Shown here piece after piece: positions 13,821 through 23,719 of a stretch of DNA of 24,095 nucleotides. A program made the translations under genes and the position numbers. The stretch spans positions 1 through 24,095 of the forward strand of contig JAANSK020236629.1 of the NCBI GenBank assembly GCA_011763485.2. The letters run 5' to 3'. Origin of the DNA: Isoetes engelmannii (lineage: Eukaryota; Streptophyta; Lycopodiopsida; Isoetales; Isoetaceae). The stretch's first letter is position 1. Every line of letters starts with the position of its first letter. The notes beneath the pieces were generated by a model, which searched no databases, had not been told where the DNA came from, and saw only the letters and a list, made by a program, of their open reading frames with translations.

Positions 13821-16036
13821 TTATTATTATTATTATTCTTTTTACAATCTCAATTTTGTGTACAAAATCACGATTCAATCCTTGTAAAGTACTCATGTGA
13901 GAATGATATAATACAATTATGGCCACATAATGGTCAAGTGTGCAGAGAGGTCTTTCACTTTGTTTATTTAGGAAATGGTTTTCATCTATATTGAAAGGAA
14001 TATTTAAGCATTGTCTACTATCTTGCTTCATAGGTTTGATGACAATTTATTGAACCTCTTCTTAGACCTATTTATAACCAGCAAGGGACCAGCCCTTTAG
14101 ACATGCAAGGTGGTTGGTCATATCAGGTCTCTTACTCATATGTCATATCTAGTACAGTCTTAGGTTGATTTTTGTAAAATTTGTTTTATGTCTTGTATAG
14201 GGTGAGCACGGGCCGCTTTACTTATTTATTTTCCTTCCCTTCAGATATTGCAATTTATTGTGAATGTGTTACTACAACTCCTAAGAAATAAAGAAGCAAG
14301 CTATTTGCTTTGAATCTTGTTGGTTCATGAATGTTTATAGTATAGTTGTTTGTGAGTCATTATTTCCAATGAAACTAGCATCCCTTTTCAATATTCGTGT
14401 GCAACCTAAATAGGACTCATAATTTAAGTGGGTTCATCACGCGCAAGCATTTTGAAGGTAAGAAATAACTAGCTTATTCTTCACCCCTTTTGTTCCAGTA
14501 TATGAAAATTTGCATAGTATTTCCTTTATAGACTAGTTGGTAAATCAACTGCATGCAAAGAAATGAAAATTGTATGAAATATGCCATTGAATGGATGTCA
14601 TAATCGCAGAGAAGAGAAATCATGGGTCCTGGTATCCATGTAGAGCATAGGCGATGGAATCCATTAGTTTACTTTTAAATCTATTGAGCATTTAAAAGTT
14701 TTATATGTTTTGCAGGTATTTTATGGAAAGGGGAACTTCAGAGAATAGAGATTTTTTTATCATATAATATGACTACTTCTTTCTACATGCTAGCTTTGCC
14801 TAGTTAATGCGAATGTAGATCAGAAACTTTGGATTTGAATAGACTTGTGGATGCCATGAATAGATAGATGACATGGATGTAGATGTTCTCGTTCAATGCG
14901 GCATTTATATTCGATAGACATGTTCAGGTTTCCTGGTTTCCAATACCAAGGTGCAGACCATAAATGGATGTTGATGTTTGTTACATGAAATTAGAGCTGC
15001 ACATATTGTTGCTCTCATGTTTCAAATAAATAAGCTGTTAAGTTGCACGATCTGTTTTTGTAGCAGCCAAGACCTGAGTGAGGGTATCTTATCTTGTATG
15101 CTAATAGGTGGCCATTGGATGGGACTATTTAAGGAGTGGCCATCAAACCCCTTTGGCAGCTACATATTCTACGATTATGTTGGCACAAATCTTGATAAAA
15201 ACAAATAGTATTCTCATCTTTGAAGCACCCAATCTTGTATTGCTTGATGTAGCAGAGAGGCATGTATGCTGCAGGCATGTTTGGTTGCCCTTAGTGGAGG
15301 TGGAGTTTTGGCATAGTCCAAATAATATGCTAGATTGAGGGATCTGTATTATCTTGAGAGGAATAGCTGCACCTATTGCCACTAACCATAGAAGCCAATC
15401 GAGAGTAAATACATGAATTATGCAAACACTCACGTGTAATCATTTATCATAAAATGTGTAATCATTTATCATGATCAAGCCATGAAACTACGCCTTTGGT
15501 CATGGTATAGCATTCAGAATTTAGAGCAGTAACATGTGGAATAGAAAGCCGTGCTTGATGCTCATTACAAGCTCCATGAAATATACAATATGCCAAAGTG
15601 AAATGGTGTCAGTATACAAACAAAATGACCAACAAGAGAATCAAAGAGAACGTTTTCTACGGCAAGAAGCATTGGACGGGTTCTCTAAGAAATGAATTGT
15701 AGCTGCACATTTGAGAGGAGGCTATGATGGGTGTATTGCAGATAACACTTTGGTCTGTGAAATGATGGTTTGTAAGAATGAAGTGCCACACATTTTCTCA
15801 ATGTACTCTTCCTGCCTAGGCATATACTAAGGTCATACCAGTTCACATAAATCATCTGTAGCTGCAATAATAACCAAAATGTTTTGAATTCTGAACAGTT
15901 CCACCAGAATAAAGCACTGGCAACCAATTCGTTTTCAATGATGCACTTAGTCCTAGGTATTCTTTCTATTCATGTCTTACAAGCACAGCCCTTGTTGTAT
16001 TTAATGTATGGATCAATTGTCCTCAACGTCGTATGT
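13821..16036. other. Intergenic region between the tails of NTRC and RRP43
   Basis: This 2.2-kb stretch begins with the NTRC 3' UTR: ATT repeats at 13820-13837 and T-rich sequence with GATATAATACAATT near 13905. It ends with the 3' side of RRP43, which is transcribed leftwards. ORFs here are short, overlap each other on both strands and show no family likeness. The only structure seen is a 22-bp period doublet at 15434-15472. Confidence 0.5.
15434..15477. repeat. 22-bp tandem doublet
   Basis: GTGTAATCATTTATCAT occurs at 15434-15450 and again, identical, at 15456-15472. A minor tandem duplication with no evident role. Confidence 0.8.
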
Positions 16037-16183
16037 GGCCTCCTCCATAGATTTCTCTATGGCAATCTTAAGTGCAGAATCAAGGTCCTTAACCCTCCTC
16101 AAGGCAATCTACGGCCTCCTCCATAGATTTCTCTATGGCAATCTTAAGTGCAGAATCAAGGTCCTTAACCCTCCTCAAGGCAA
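16037..16183. repeat. Exact 71-bp tandem duplication (period 76) across the RRP43 3' end
   Basis: 16037-16107 and 16113-16183 are identical by eye over 71 bp. The 76-bp period is not a multiple of three, so the second copy met in the RRP43 reading direction is read out of frame. The lack of any difference points to a recent event or an assembly error. Confidence 0.93.
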
Positions 16184-17033
16184 GACTTATGCATTCCTGG
16201 ATGGTAGATATCGAAGCAGCCGTCGGGCCTCCAGGCTTTAACAACGAAATCAGCTTTCCAGAATCGTCAAGAACTACTGTTAAGGTGGTTTGCATAATAG
16301 CTTCCTCTTCTGCTGATGGATCTGCCACTACATATTGCTTATACAAAGCACAAGTGAGAGAATAGGGCACTGGACCCCGTGTCAGGTGTCTACTTTGCTT
16401 CGCCTTCACCTGAACCTCATCTAAATTTGAGCTATCCCTCTCATAGGCTTTCTTTCCATTTGACGCAGTTGCAAGAATAACCTTTCCATCTTCATTAACA
16501 TTAACTGCTGGAATCTGCAAATGTGCTAGACAGGCAACACAAGCCAACAGCGCAGCATCAAACAATGAGCCATCAGCATCTAGGCAGTAAACATCCAAAT
16601 ATGCAATCCATGCTGCTTTGGCAGGCACTATTGAAAGCTCAGTCAAATCAATGTAGTTTGAACTTCTTAACGCATTTGCGAGTTGCTCAGTAATTACACT
16701 TGCTATCTCCATGGGCTTCCCTGGTCTAACATGCGCTGAGCAAATAGGAGGCATTTGGAAGTCCACAGCTATAGACCCCTGTGAAGAAGCATCTGTAGCA
16801 GGAACCATAACCTCCAACTTAACTGCAGCCAACATGGTTGTGTTTCCAAGTTTAACCAATGCTGATCCTTCGGCAGTAGGAATTGTACCTAGGTCAATAT
16901 TTGTGTCACGAGACTGACCCAGAAGACGAGCATCTGGACGGACTGAGGCACTCACATATCGTTCGTAGTACTGGGTAGGATAGAGGCGCCTGAAAGCTTC
17001 CACCTCCACCTGCGTATCCGATTCCACCTCCAT
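16089..17033 (-). CDS. RRP43: Exosome complex subunit RRP43 (RNase PH-like), single exon, altered C-terminus
   Basis: The frame runs from ATG at 17033 to TAA at 16091-16089, 314 residues (plant RRP43 is about 300). RRP43 is one of six RNase PH-like ring subunits of the RNA exosome, acting in nuclear and cytoplasmic 3' processing and decay. It is usually structural rather than catalytic. Seen: VEAFRRLYP (11-19), SVRPDAR (30-36; the family usually has RPDGR), GSALVKLGNTTMLAAVK, VDFQMPPICS with VRPGKP, AYLDVYCLDADGSLFDAALL, and VPYSLTCALYKQY with the ADPSAEEEAIM stretch. The open frame extends 17 codons further upstream, but the sequence before GTTGATGG looks like an intron acceptor (TTGTTGCACAG), so I take the conserved MEVE start. 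The last residues, VDCLEEG, come from a duplicated segment read out of frame. No intron interrupts the coding part. Confidence 0.93.
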   Translation of the reverse strand: MEVESDTQVEVEAFRRLYPTQYYERYVSASVRPDARLLGQSRDTNIDLGTIPTAEGSALVKLGNTTMLAAVKLEVMVPATDASSQGSIAVDFQMPPICSAHVRPGKPMEIASVITEQLANALRSSNYIDLTELSIVPAKAAWIAYLDVYCLDADGSLFDAALLACVACLAHLQIPAVNVNEDGKVILATASNGKKAYERDSSNLDEVQVKAKQSRHLTRGPVPYSLTCALYKQYVVADPSAEEEAIMQTTLTVVLDDSGKLISLLKPGGPTAASISTIQECISLALRRVKDLDSALKIAIEKSMEEAVDCLEEG

Positions 17034-17930
17034 CAACCTGTGCAACAAGTGTATGAGAACAACAAAGAATTTAGGAATTGCCACTGCAATCTCAACTGAG
17101 ATAAATCACAGATTTTGCTCCTGCCTAGTATACATCTTGTAGCTGTTGCTCCAAAAGGCATGCACACACAGTTTTCTGCTGCATTTATGCACTGTAACAC
17201 GTTTATAACTTTGATAAGCCTATTTCACAACAAAAGGAACACTGCAATAAAAATTGGTTATTGCGTTTAATTGGGTTCCTCACATTCAACCAGGCAGCAG
17301 GGGGGTGGAAGGTAATGTATGAATGGATTAGGATGACTTCCCTGGACAAACAGATGTAGTATTATGGTCTACCAAATGTGTTTAAAGCTGTATTGCCACG
17401 AACTGGAAAGTCCTAACAAAGACCTTTGAAATTACCTTCCACATTACTGATGCACATTCGCCTAAAAACAAAATCGGCCCAATAAGTTGAACTACTAACC
17501 AAAAAGACCTCGGAAGTTATTACCGTTGTTCCGCGCAGGGCTCCCTCCAGCCTTAAATTCCAAAGATGCATGCAGCAAAACAGACTGCCATTTCGGCTCA
17601 CCCTATTATCAGTACGATCTCTACCGTACATTGCGACATGTCATCCCCCACTCACCGCCCTCGGTTTTCTTAAAGCAAATCTTTACCTTGGTAAGAGATC
17701 CGCATTTTTGTAAGAAAATGCAGGCGGTCTTGGCATTCACACATCCTTTAACTTGCTTATTTGGAACTTGCCAGACGGCATTGAAGGTCCTTTGGCAACC
17801 ACATATGTTCAAATTAACAGGTTTCAGTCATTGCAATTGTGTTCAGATGAATTTAGGGTTGGGTTTACACTTGTGAAGCTTGGCCACAGTTATAAATTTT
17901 TTTTAGTTCCAGTTCTATGTGGCTTCACAT
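17034..17930 (-). promoter_or_regulatory. Upstream region of RRP43, possible 5' UTR intron
   Basis: On the minus strand an acceptor-like TTGTTGCACAG ends at 17038, four bases before the RRP43 ATG. A donor-like ACAACG|GTAATAAC lies near 17523. This could be a ~480-bp 5' UTR intron with a leader exon further right. No clear TATA box was fixed. The short ORFs on both strands here have no family likeness. Confidence 0.35.
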
Positions 17931-17982
17931 CTATTCTATTCTATTCTATTCTATTCTATTCTATTCTATTCTATTCTATTCT
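17931..17982. repeat. Pentanucleotide microsatellite (CTATT)10
   Basis: Ten perfect CTATT units plus CT. The ORFs crossing it (ILFYS repeats) are artefacts of the repeat. Confidence 0.98.
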
Positions 17983-18089
17983 CCATGGACGATAAAAATG
18001 TTATTCTATTATATTCATTCTTTTTTACGTCTTTTTTCATTCTCTATGCATCTTTTTTACGGGAGACATTCATTTTACAAAACCATAGT

Positions 18090-18112
18090 CCCCCCCCCCC
18101 CAAAAAAAAAAA
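18090..18112. repeat. Homopolymer pair, C12 then A11
   Basis: A run of 12 C is followed directly by 11 A. Such a tract is prone to sequencing and assembly length error. Confidence 0.9.
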
Positions 18113-18320
18113 CCCCAAAAGAAAAAGAAGAAACAGGAAACTCGATCAAAACCGACGTGGTAGTGGGGCTATAAAGCAAACATTAGTAAACGTATGCTTG
18201 GCATTGCCGCGCTAATGTTCAGCCTTCACTATTTTTAGCTGCCATTAACATAAATGTGTGCAACTTCCGACAACACCACATGTTGAGCTTGCAAGAGTGG
18301 ATATGATTTCTAATTATTTT

Positions 18321-18841
18321 TGTTGTTGAAATGGTCTACTAACAGTATCATCAATGTATTATCTTTGTGTTTAAAGGATGGGTTTCAGTAGAGAAAATAA
18401 TGCTTCATAAGGAACATGGGAAGCAAATAAACGTTTTGCCAAATAAGAAATATGGAGCCCAAAGTTTATGCTCGAAGTGGCGCGCTTAGAAATACTGAAG
18501 TACATCAATAAAATATTAGTACAGACATGCAAAACATGAATATATAACATGGTTCATTGGTGTTCTCTAATTCACTGCGTTCTAGTACACGTGTGCCCAG
18601 CATTGTTGTGCTTAAGTAGAAGTTTGGGTGTTTTGACCTGCGTTAAGTAAGTGTGTTACTCTTTCGACGAATCAAGCGTGATTTCGAACATTGTTGATGT
18701 GCCAGATATTGATGGATGCAATCAATGTAAATTGCTTCAGTGAACTTCGTGTTGTTGAATTTATCTCATACAATATCATCAATGTATTAAATTTGGCCGT
18801 TAAAAGATGGTTTCAATATAAAGCCCAATGTTTTTAAGGAA
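18321..18841. repeat. Diverged direct repeat, two copies ~429 bp apart
   Basis: 18321-18414 and 18750-18841 share TGTTGTTGAA, TATCATCAATGTATTA, AAAGATGG/AAGGATGG with GGTTTCA, and a closing AAGGAA in the same order, with many differences between. They are old copies of one sequence. The segment between them is not clearly repeated. Confidence 0.5.
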
Positions 18842-19080
18842 GGAAGTATATTTTAACGTCCACGGAGGCCAAAGCCCTATGAGACGGTACATGCTTTTAC
18901 AGATCACACAGGAAAACCAAATCCAACAACAAAAAGCACACAATGCAACTGTACAATGCACCCCTACTGTCGGGATGAAAAAACCCCCACGTGGGAGGAA
19001 AAACCCTAAGAGCAGGCCATCAAATTCCCTGTCCTAGAAGAAGGAAGGAAGGAACGAGACCCTGGTGGCCGAGATCTGCA
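18842..19080. repeat. Repeat-like patch with a CCCACGTGGG palindrome
   Basis: A purine-rich, ACAACAAAA-rich stretch ends in AAAACCCCC and a CCCACGTGGG palindrome (18986-18995), then AGGAAAAACCC and GGAAGG repeats. The composition differs sharply from its flanks and resembles debris of a plant retroelement, but I see no domain to name it. Confidence 0.3.
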
Positions 19081-19541
19081 GAATGTAAGAATAGAAGACA
19101 TCTTCAAAGCAAACCTTAAGTTGATGTAGCATCTCGCATTTTGCTACTTGGATGTGCAAACTCTAAGTTGATATAATATGCATTTCTACTACAAATCTAC
19201 CTTAGAATATGTATTTCAAGACTCGAAGTTTTGCCAAGGTGTTTTTCCTAACATTGGATGAAGGTTGTTAGGTGAATATTTTAGAATCCCTATTGGCTAT
19301 TTGTTTGATATACTATATTGCCTATTGCAATCTTACTATCAATATTCAGCTATTATTTGAACAACCTCATCTTTGCTATTTGGTATATTTATATTGTTAC
19401 TATCAAGAATAATCTCTTATTTCAAGGACCTCTTTTGATTAAGGCAGTCAAGGGCAAAGGTATGTTAAAGCTTATTTAGATTACCTTATTTATGAATCAA
19501 TACAGATTAATCTGCTCGTATCTTCGAATTGGCCTTAGGAC

Positions 19542-19636
19542 TTCATGCACAAAAGCACTTATGACCTTATACAAAAATAACAAAGCCCTTGTGATTTCAT
19601 GCACAAAAGCACTTATACCTTTATTCGAAAATAACA
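19542..19636. repeat. 53-bp tandem doublet
   Basis: TTCATGCACAAAAGCACTTA occurs at 19542 and again, identical, at 19595. The following ~25 bp (CTTATACAAAAATAAC against CTTTATTCGAAAATAAC) are similar but diverged. Confidence 0.75.
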
Positions 19637-22304
19637 TCCCTGATGACAACAAATAACTGATAACTTGTGACACATTTAGAATTGTTGGTTGCAAATAATC
19701 ACTTACAAATGTTGTAGTAGCAGATCATGCGTACATATGTTACGGCCATAGCCTTGAAAGCTTGCACAAAATGTTGCATTTCAAAATCTCAGGGTTTAGC
19801 TTCAGCCACATCGTTGACACACAATACTATGTGGATTTATTAGACATGTCACATTAACACAATTAGTTTACCTATTTGAATTCAGACAGTATATTTTCAA
19901 ATATTGCTCAAAATTTCTTTCAAGGTAAGCCAAAATAATTCAGAACCTTATGGCCTAGTCACCGGCCATAGCTTTGGAACCTGCAAATAAAGTATTTTTC
20001 CAAGGGCAAAGGAAAGTCATTATAAAGCGCTGCAATCCGCCATTTTTGGAGGCATAAGGCATCTACTATTCTCCCTATATGAGCATTCAAACATGTTCTC
20101 AATGGATTTTGGAATAGCATTGCTATGGATGTAGTCTATCTCAATGAAGCAGAGCTGCCCAGACCTTTGCACTCTTTCTGTGGCAGGAAATTAGGGCAAG
20201 AAGAAATTGATCAGTAATAGCTGAGTTGCAAATTAACTTCCACCTGCATTACAACATCAAAAAATGCAAGCAGGTCTTTCTAGATAGATCATACATGTTT
20301 CCTTACAACTCCATGCATCACCGAAAACAATAAATGCCCTTAAAACAACCCCAGGGGGTGACGCACCTTCTTTGTACGGATTACACTATGTGAACCCCCC
20401 TTGAAAGCAACTCTTGAAGGACAAGAACTTACCAAAAATCTAAAATTTCAAGGAGAAGCATCCTATAAACTGGGTTAACTTTTTTATGGATGGATTCCTT
20501 TTTAGATTCGAGCCTTGCAATTTAAAGGGGTCAATAATAGTTTTCTTATGTTAACAGATGCTAAATGATTAACAGACCACGTAAAGCAGGCATGTGGCTG
20601 ATAACGTCAAGGAATGATTAAGTGCTTTGGATAAATGATATACATGCAAAAATACTCGAATAGAAATACATACTTTGTGCAGGCTCCTTCTGTTTGTAGC
20701 AAGCCCAAAGTGTATTCTTTATAAATTAGAAGTGCAGCTTAAAGTGTATTCTCAAAGTGTAAAGTTTATAAATTAGAATCATCATATATCAACTAAAAGC
20801 CGATGAATTGTTTACTTTGCAATTACAAACTTTAACACTAAAGAATAGGAGATACTAAAGGATGCGAGAATATCATGAAACGACATTCCTTTGTTCTGAC
20901 CATCTCTGCAGAACAAACGATAGAAGAGATAATGTATAGCCCACACAGATATATTGTGAAGATATCCTTGAGAATGAATCACACTTTAGGAGGAAAGATG
21001 ACCACTGAAAGCCCTGCATCACCATTAACTTTAATACTATAACATTAAAAAAGCATGTTTGGAGCTATTTAATGTTGCCATAGATGATGCATTAGAGATC
21101 AAAAATTGGCTATGCAGTGCGAAAATTGACACAGATGCAAACACAAAGGTTCACATGTATGCTGGATATGCAGGCAATGAAATGGATTGATTGGGTTTAG
21201 TTCCTCCAATATATGCAAAGAGTTTGTGCAAGGAAGAAAATAAGTGACATTGGACGATTGCATAGGATTTGATCGTTTTCTACACTGGACCCAACAAACA
21301 AAATCAAAGCAACAAAGTCAAAGTTTGTTGTCAACAACAAAATGCATGCAGTATGCAGCCTAATTCTTTCATCAGAACCTTAACTGGCAGAATTAAAGGA
21401 AAAGACCAAAAGAATAATGAATTGCTTCAAGCTCCATCGATGTGCCCTAAGATTATAATTTAGGTTTACAGACCAAAGCCAATAATTATTAGGAAGGTTA
21501 CAAAATGCAAAGTTTACTTGATCTCCCCTCCCCCCCAGCAGCCAGAAAGCTTTTCCTGCAAGACGCCTGCAGCATAGAAGCATTGCCAGCAAATCCTGCC
21601 CTTTTTTCTTACTATAATTAGCTGGTAGGAAAAATACCTGTAAAAAGCAGGGACGCTGGAAAGAGGCCGCTGCCACGCCACTGTCCAACCTTCACGCAGT
21701 GGGAGTGATTCAAAAGATTTTGCTTCAAGTCAGATACACAAGCGGGAACATGAAGATTTTTCAGGTGCTAAAAATTACAGGAAAGTAGAAACCTGTGCAA
21801 CCTGTGCAAAATCGGAAAGTGAAGGCAACCAAGTGATTTGCACCTCAATTTTCTTCTTTTTCTGATATTCCCAACACTCCTTGCAACCAAGTTTGAAAAT
21901 GCCGCTTGCCTGCTATAGTCTGTTGGATTTCGGCCCTGTTATCCGCTAATCTTCAAGCAAATCCTAAACGGTTGCCATCATTGCCATAGCTTCTGCAAAA
22001 TGCAAAAAATAAGCAATGAAGTTTTCAAGCATTGCAAAACCAGGGTTTTTGCATGTTACGGTTGTACCTGCTTCGGCGACTCCTCCCCAGAGAAAATTTT
22101 TCTTAGACTTCCTCTTGCAATTTCTTTGCATAGATTTTAAACTCCATCGATTGATCTCTAGTAATGATGGCCTAGCCATGTCCTAACCCAAGGTTCAGTA
22201 CTTCTGGCGCTTTATACTCCAAAAATATTTTTCGTATGATACGGCACTATTTTGAAATATAATACGTCAAAAATACGGCAAAAAAAATCCACCGTTGGAA
22301 TTTT

Positions 22305-22560
22305 TTTGGGCACCCGAAACCCAAATTTCGCGTGCCTGAACCTTTTTTCGCGGACGCGAAACCTTGCTTTCGGGTACGCAAAAGGATTTATGATCGAGCA
22401 CTCGAAATTCAAGCTTCGCGTGCCCGAACATTTTTTCGCGTATGCGAATTTGAGCTTTCGGGCACTCGAAAAAAATTGAATTTTGGGTGCGCGAAATGAA
22501 AGCTTCGGGCACCCGAAAGTGATTTCGCGTGCGCAAAATTCAGTTTTCGGGCACGCGAAA
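22305..22560. repeat. Array of ~12 near-palindromic CpG-rich 16-mers spaced ~22 bp
   Basis: Units of the form TTTCGNGNNCNCGAAA start near 22305, 22325, 22346, 22368, 22392, 22414, 22434, 22456, 22480, 22503, 22523 and 22545, at intervals of 20-24 bp. Clear examples are TTTCGCGGACGCGAAA, TTTCGGGCACTCGAAA and TTTCGGGCACGCGAAA. Two flavours mix: GCG-type and GGG-type left halves. AT-rich spacers of 4-8 bp separate the units. The array starts after a tract with repeated ATACGGCA/ATACGTCA words (22240-22282) and stops sharply at a T-run (22561). Long ORFs across it are products of the repeat, not genes. Confidence 0.85.
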
Positions 22561-22836
22561 TTTTTTTACTTGTTCCAGCATATTATTTTTTGCAAAAAAT
22601 GAGTTTGTTCCCATGTATCTCGTTGTTTCAACAATCCGTCTATACTTTTCGTCTCAATTAATTGTATAAAATTCAATTCTCCCAACAACTCTACATTTTC
22701 CTAGACAATTTCTTTAGACAAGTCAATTTTCTAGGTTTAGCTTGTGTGAGCATCTAATAATGGACCATGAAGATGAAGGTTCACAAGTTAGGTGATCCAA
22801 CCCGTCCAGCCGTCCACCTTCCAATGCAAGCTGGCA
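22561..22836. other. Unrecognised AT-rich DNA
   Basis: The stretch lies between the palindromic array and the hairpin. It is AT-rich, with no open frame of note and no motif that I recognise. Confidence 0.4.
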
Positions 22837-22914
22837 GCTAGTCATGTCAAAGAGTTACAGATCACCAACTCATATTGAGCAATTGATAATCTGTAAGTTC
22901 TTGACATGACCAGC
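22837..22914. repeat. Compact hairpin: 26-bp stem, 26-nt loop
   Basis: The left arm 22837-22862 (GCTAGTCATGTCAA then AGAGTTACAGAT) pairs with the right arm 22889-22914 (ATCTGTAAGTTC then TTGACATGACCAGC). The arms differ only by a G:T-type change and an offset bulge near the middle. Pairing fades outside the arms. Size and shape fit a small foldback or a young miRNA-like precursor; neither transcription nor strand can be told from the sequence. Confidence 0.75.
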
Positions 22915-23336
22915 AACCCACAAACCTTGGAGGGCCCCAGACTTACTAAAAGTGTACTTTTTCAAATTCGGCGACCGCCCAATTTTAAGTCTAAGCTAAC
23001 ATAAACCTATACTGATGGATTTTAAACCTAAGATCAACTAAACCTACGAAGAACGCAATGGATAAACTACCGACCAAGAAATTGGGCGACCCTAGTGCCC
23101 TCAGAATCGAGGGGAACCTTGTTACATCCAGGTGGATCGTTTCATTACTTCAAACGCGAACATATCATTAAAATTCAGCCTGAAGTTCTGGCAGAGATTC
23201 TCCATCAATTGCAGCAGTGAGGCGTACCTATGGTACGCACTCTGTGTACGCACTACATTTACGTCTCACTATCGTAATCGACGGAGAATCATGCCCAGCA
23301 CTGGAGGTTGAATTCTGATGAGCTAATCGCGTTTGA
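22915..23336. other. Unrecognised DNA before the Hsp70-like segment
   Basis: No gene is seen. A small palindrome, GCGTACC-TAT-GGTACGC, lies at 23222-23238, and its GTACGCAC is repeated at 23246-23253. Confidence 0.4.
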
Positions 23337-23690
23337 GGTTGTGCCACAAAGCGCCTAGAGGAGACTTCCACCCTTAGAGGGAGCGGTATTTCCGATCCCT
23401 CAATTCTAGCGGCTCTTTATGCATTGAAGCTTGACAAACAATCAAGTGACAGTGACACAAACAGCCGGCTAAAACGAGGGATCGTAAAGCCCACTCCTGC
23501 TAAGGGAGGTAACAAGAATCCATGATGCTCACTATTGTCTTCCCTAAAAGAAGCGCAGTCTAGCGAAGACAATGAATACAAAATGGATGCACTTGTAGAT
23601 GTTAGGTTAGATTTTGGAACGAAGTACTCAGGTTTCTCCTTTGCCCATGCCCATTCCATGTGCTCGGACAACGGAGAGACCAGAGTAAGC
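23337..23690 (+). pseudogene. Hsp70-like (HSPA12-type) N-terminal fragment, plus strand
   Basis: A + strand frame in register from about 23337 reads a Ser/Lys-rich leader (ALKLDKQSSDSDTNSRLKRG, then KPTPAKGGNKNP). A TGA at 23523 interrupts it. It continues with SSLKEAQSSEDNEYKMDALV, then VDVRLDFGTKYSGFSFAHAH. The DFGTxxSG part is the phosphate-1 loop of Hsp70/actin-type ATPases, and the form with YSGF resembles HSPA12-like proteins. An ATG at 23583 could start the short part. Likeness ends after about 23660, where the sequence turns into the inverted copy, and the frame closes soon after. It is a fragment, not a gene. Family assignment rests on one motif and is tentative. Confidence 0.4.
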
Positions 23691-23718
23691 AATTCCAAAA
23701 TCTAACCCAACAACTACA
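23594..23718. repeat. ~125-bp quasi-palindrome formed by the two Hsp70-like fragments
   Basis: Positions i and 47312-i pair, with the centre at 23656. GGTTAGATTTTGGAA (23605-23619) is matched exactly by 23693-23707. Over 23594-23639 against 23673-23718, about 38 of 46 positions pair. Towards the centre, pairing weakens but the encoded residues still correspond. There is little or no spacer. Confidence 0.8.
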
Positions 23719-23719
23719 G
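23628..23719 (-). pseudogene. Second Hsp70-like N-terminal fragment, minus strand, opposed to the first
   Basis: On the minus strand from 23719 the frame reads VVVGLDFGIAYSGLS, then VVRAHGMGMGKGET and a stop at 23628. It aligns residue by residue with the + strand copy (VDVRLDFGTKYSGFSFAHAH). The conserved Thr of DFGT is Ile here, so the motif would be impaired. The same frame stays open to 24080 upstream, but that part crosses G-rich repeats and is unlikely to be coding. Confidence 0.4.

Larger units (their letters stand above)
18113..22260. other. Gene-poor intergenic region
   Basis: About 4.1 kb of AT-rich DNA with no gene that I can support. Two minus ORFs at 21380-21688 and 21964-22179 each end in a donor-like CAG|GTA. 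They could be exons of an unknown transcript, but nothing in their products is recognisable. Other content is given separately: a diverged direct repeat at 18.3 and 18.75 kb, a repeat-like patch at 18842-19080, and a 53-bp doublet at 19.54 kb. No RNA gene was recognised. Confidence 0.45.

Noticed and set aside
17034-17084. 17-codon N-terminal extension of RRP43 from an upstream ATG
   Set aside because: It is hydrophobic, not conserved in the family, and contains an intron-acceptor-like TTGTTGCACAG just before the conserved MEVE start.
17753-18215. Overlapping ORFs reading ILFYS repeats
   Set aside because: They are produced by the (CTATT)n microsatellite and low-complexity tracts.
21380-22179. 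Two minus ORFs ending in CAG|GTA, as if exons of a gene
   Set aside because: The donor-like ends are suggestive, but the peptides match nothing that I know and no linking exon was found.
22252-22536. ORFs on both strands with FRVPE/RTRN-like repeats
   Set aside because: The repeats at protein level follow from the palindromic DNA repeat; the frame is open on both strands for that reason.
22305-22560. CRISPR-like array of short repeats
   Set aside because: Units are imperfect, spacers are only 4-8 bp and not unique, and the setting is a plant nuclear genome.
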